A stretch of DNA of 64,000 bases from Echinicola pacifica DSM 19836. GTDB taxonomy: Bacteria > Bacteroidota > Bacteroidia > Cytophagales > Cyclobacteriaceae. The notes beneath the pieces are model-generated. The model had not been told where the DNA came from. It saw nothing but the letters and a program-made list of their open reading frames with translations, and made no database searches. Position 1 is the stretch's first letter. Every line of letters starts with the position of its first letter. This document shows, one piece after another, positions 63,554-64,000 of the stretch. Location: contig NZ_KB890758.1 of NCBI RefSeq assembly GCF_000373245.1, positions 125,977-189,976 of the forward strand, given 5' to 3'. Both the position numbers and the translations under genes were made by a program.

Positions 63554-63630
63554 TATTTTAAGAACCTGCTAGTTTCAGAAAAAGGTTGAAGCTTTTGATC
63601 CAACTGCTCAATTAAAAGTTTTCGCTGATT
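63553..63630 (-). pseudogene. Remnant of mobile mystery protein A gene
   Basis: The minus-strand frame QRKLLIEQLDQKLQPFSETS (about 63566-63627) resembles the N-terminus of the XRE-type partner usually encoded before the Fic gene. It then reads RFLK and ends TAA, overlapping the Fic-gene ATG as TAATG, the coupling expected for an intact pair. The helix-turn-helix middle is absent, so an internal deletion joined the two ends. The 5' end is lost where the 58-bp repeat begins. Confidence 0.55.
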
Positions 63631-63685
63631 TTGTTACTAGTTTAGGCAACAAAACCAGTCCAATTATTTAAGCAGTTAGGAACAG
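63628..63685 (-). repeat. 58-bp dispersed repeat, copy B
   Basis: Matches 17804-17861 at 54 of 58 positions in the same orientation. Its terminal inverted repeats are TGTTACTA (63632-63639) and TAGGAACA (63677-63684), with one mismatch. It overlaps the last codons of the 102-residue gene on one side and cuts into the remnant of the mobile-mystery-A gene on the other. Confidence 0.75.
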
Positions 63686-63984
63686 CCATAGCTGTTAAGA
63701 TTTAGTTCTATTTTCTCCCAAATTTTCATTATTGTATGGGTATTCTTTGATGCTGTTTCATATTCAAGTTTCCCCGTTATAGTCAATTCGTAGTTTTTCC
63801 CCTGTTTAATTATTAGTCCTTGTCTTGCAAGCCAAGAAATGGATGTTTGTAATTCTTTTTGAGTCGGAACAGCGTGATTAATTCCGTCTGCAACTGAAGA
63901 AATTCCACTAATGTCTGTCGGCTTAGTGTTGGTCGCCAAAGCGGTTGCTAAAAAAATCCAAGATATTGTCTGTAGGTCTGTCAT
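63676..63984 (-). CDS. Conserved hypothetical protein, winged-helix-like, 102 residues
   Basis: Starts MTDLQTISWIFLATAL. The segment TQKELQTSISWLARQGLIIK followed by GKNYELTITGKLEYE has the look of a winged helix: recognition helix, then a two-strand wing. The first 20 residues could be a buried helix. I recall related short proteins in Bacteroidota accessory regions but know no function. The final residues and stop lie inside copy B of the 58-bp repeat, so its natural C-terminus may have been altered. Confidence 0.65.
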   Translation of the reverse strand: MTDLQTISWIFLATALATNTKPTDISGISSVADGINHAVPTQKELQTSISWLARQGLIIKQGKNYELTITGKLEYETASKNTHTIMKIWEKIELNLNSYGCS

Positions 63985-64000
63985 TTTTAATTACGCATAA

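Overview
The window looks like the chromosome of a member of the Bacteroidota, probably Cytophagales and perhaps Cyclobacteriaceae. The evidence is three SusC/SusD pairs, FecR-type anti-sigma factors next to ECF sigma factors, many Bacteroidota-style signal peptides and lipoboxes, and starts without purine-rich ribosome sites. The family-level placement is my inference from protein style and could not be searched. I saw no rRNA, tRNA, CRISPR array or complete insertion sequence.

Region by region. 0-4.5 kb (minus strand) is a compact gluconeogenic operon: PPDK regulatory protein, pyruvate phosphate dikinase, class I fructose-1,6-bisphosphatase. 4.9-7.5 kb holds an exported GH29 fucosidase behind an ECF sigma factor with no FecR partner. 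8.2-12.4 kb has small conserved proteins, an AraC-type regulator, a Cfa-like methyltransferase and a RelA/SpoT-domain protein. 12.4-18.4 kb is an AT-rich accessory island. Its core is an abutting three-gene operon of a C5 cytosine methyltransferase, a HpaII-family restriction enzyme and an OLD-like ATPase/Toprim nuclease. The operon lies between two attC-like inverted repeats, and a 58-bp element at the island edge recurs at 63.6 kb. 18.4-30 kb is a first PUL-like locus: ECF sigma, FecR, SusC, SusD, a protein with a covalent-flavin motif, and a Tat-exported FAD oxidoreductase. 30.6-33.8 kb is a tricorn-like protease.

34.2-61.3 kb is a large xylan utilization locus. From the 61 kb end, an ECF sigma and a FecR lead to two tandem SusC/SusD pairs, a surface glycan-binding lipoprotein, a GH10 xylanase with inserted carbohydrate-binding modules and a GH43 enzyme. 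A second cluster carries another GH10, a GH43 lipoprotein, a CE1-type esterase, a SASA-family esterase and an Sde182-like protein. Between the clusters, on the plus strand, is an unusual sensor: a 7TM-DISM membrane protein with a coiled coil and a C-terminal zinc ribbon/helical domain of the IS1595 transposase type. The likely division of labour is surface capture and xylan cleavage by the lipoprotein xylanase and binding proteins, SusCD import, and periplasmic debranching and trimming by the esterases and GH43 enzymes.

61.8-64 kb holds a DEAD-box helicase (DEFD variant) with a strong terminator. It is followed by a decayed 'mobile mystery protein' A/B module (XRE remnant plus Fic-domain pseudogene), the second copy of the 58-bp repeat, and a small conserved protein whose 3' end lies inside that repeat.
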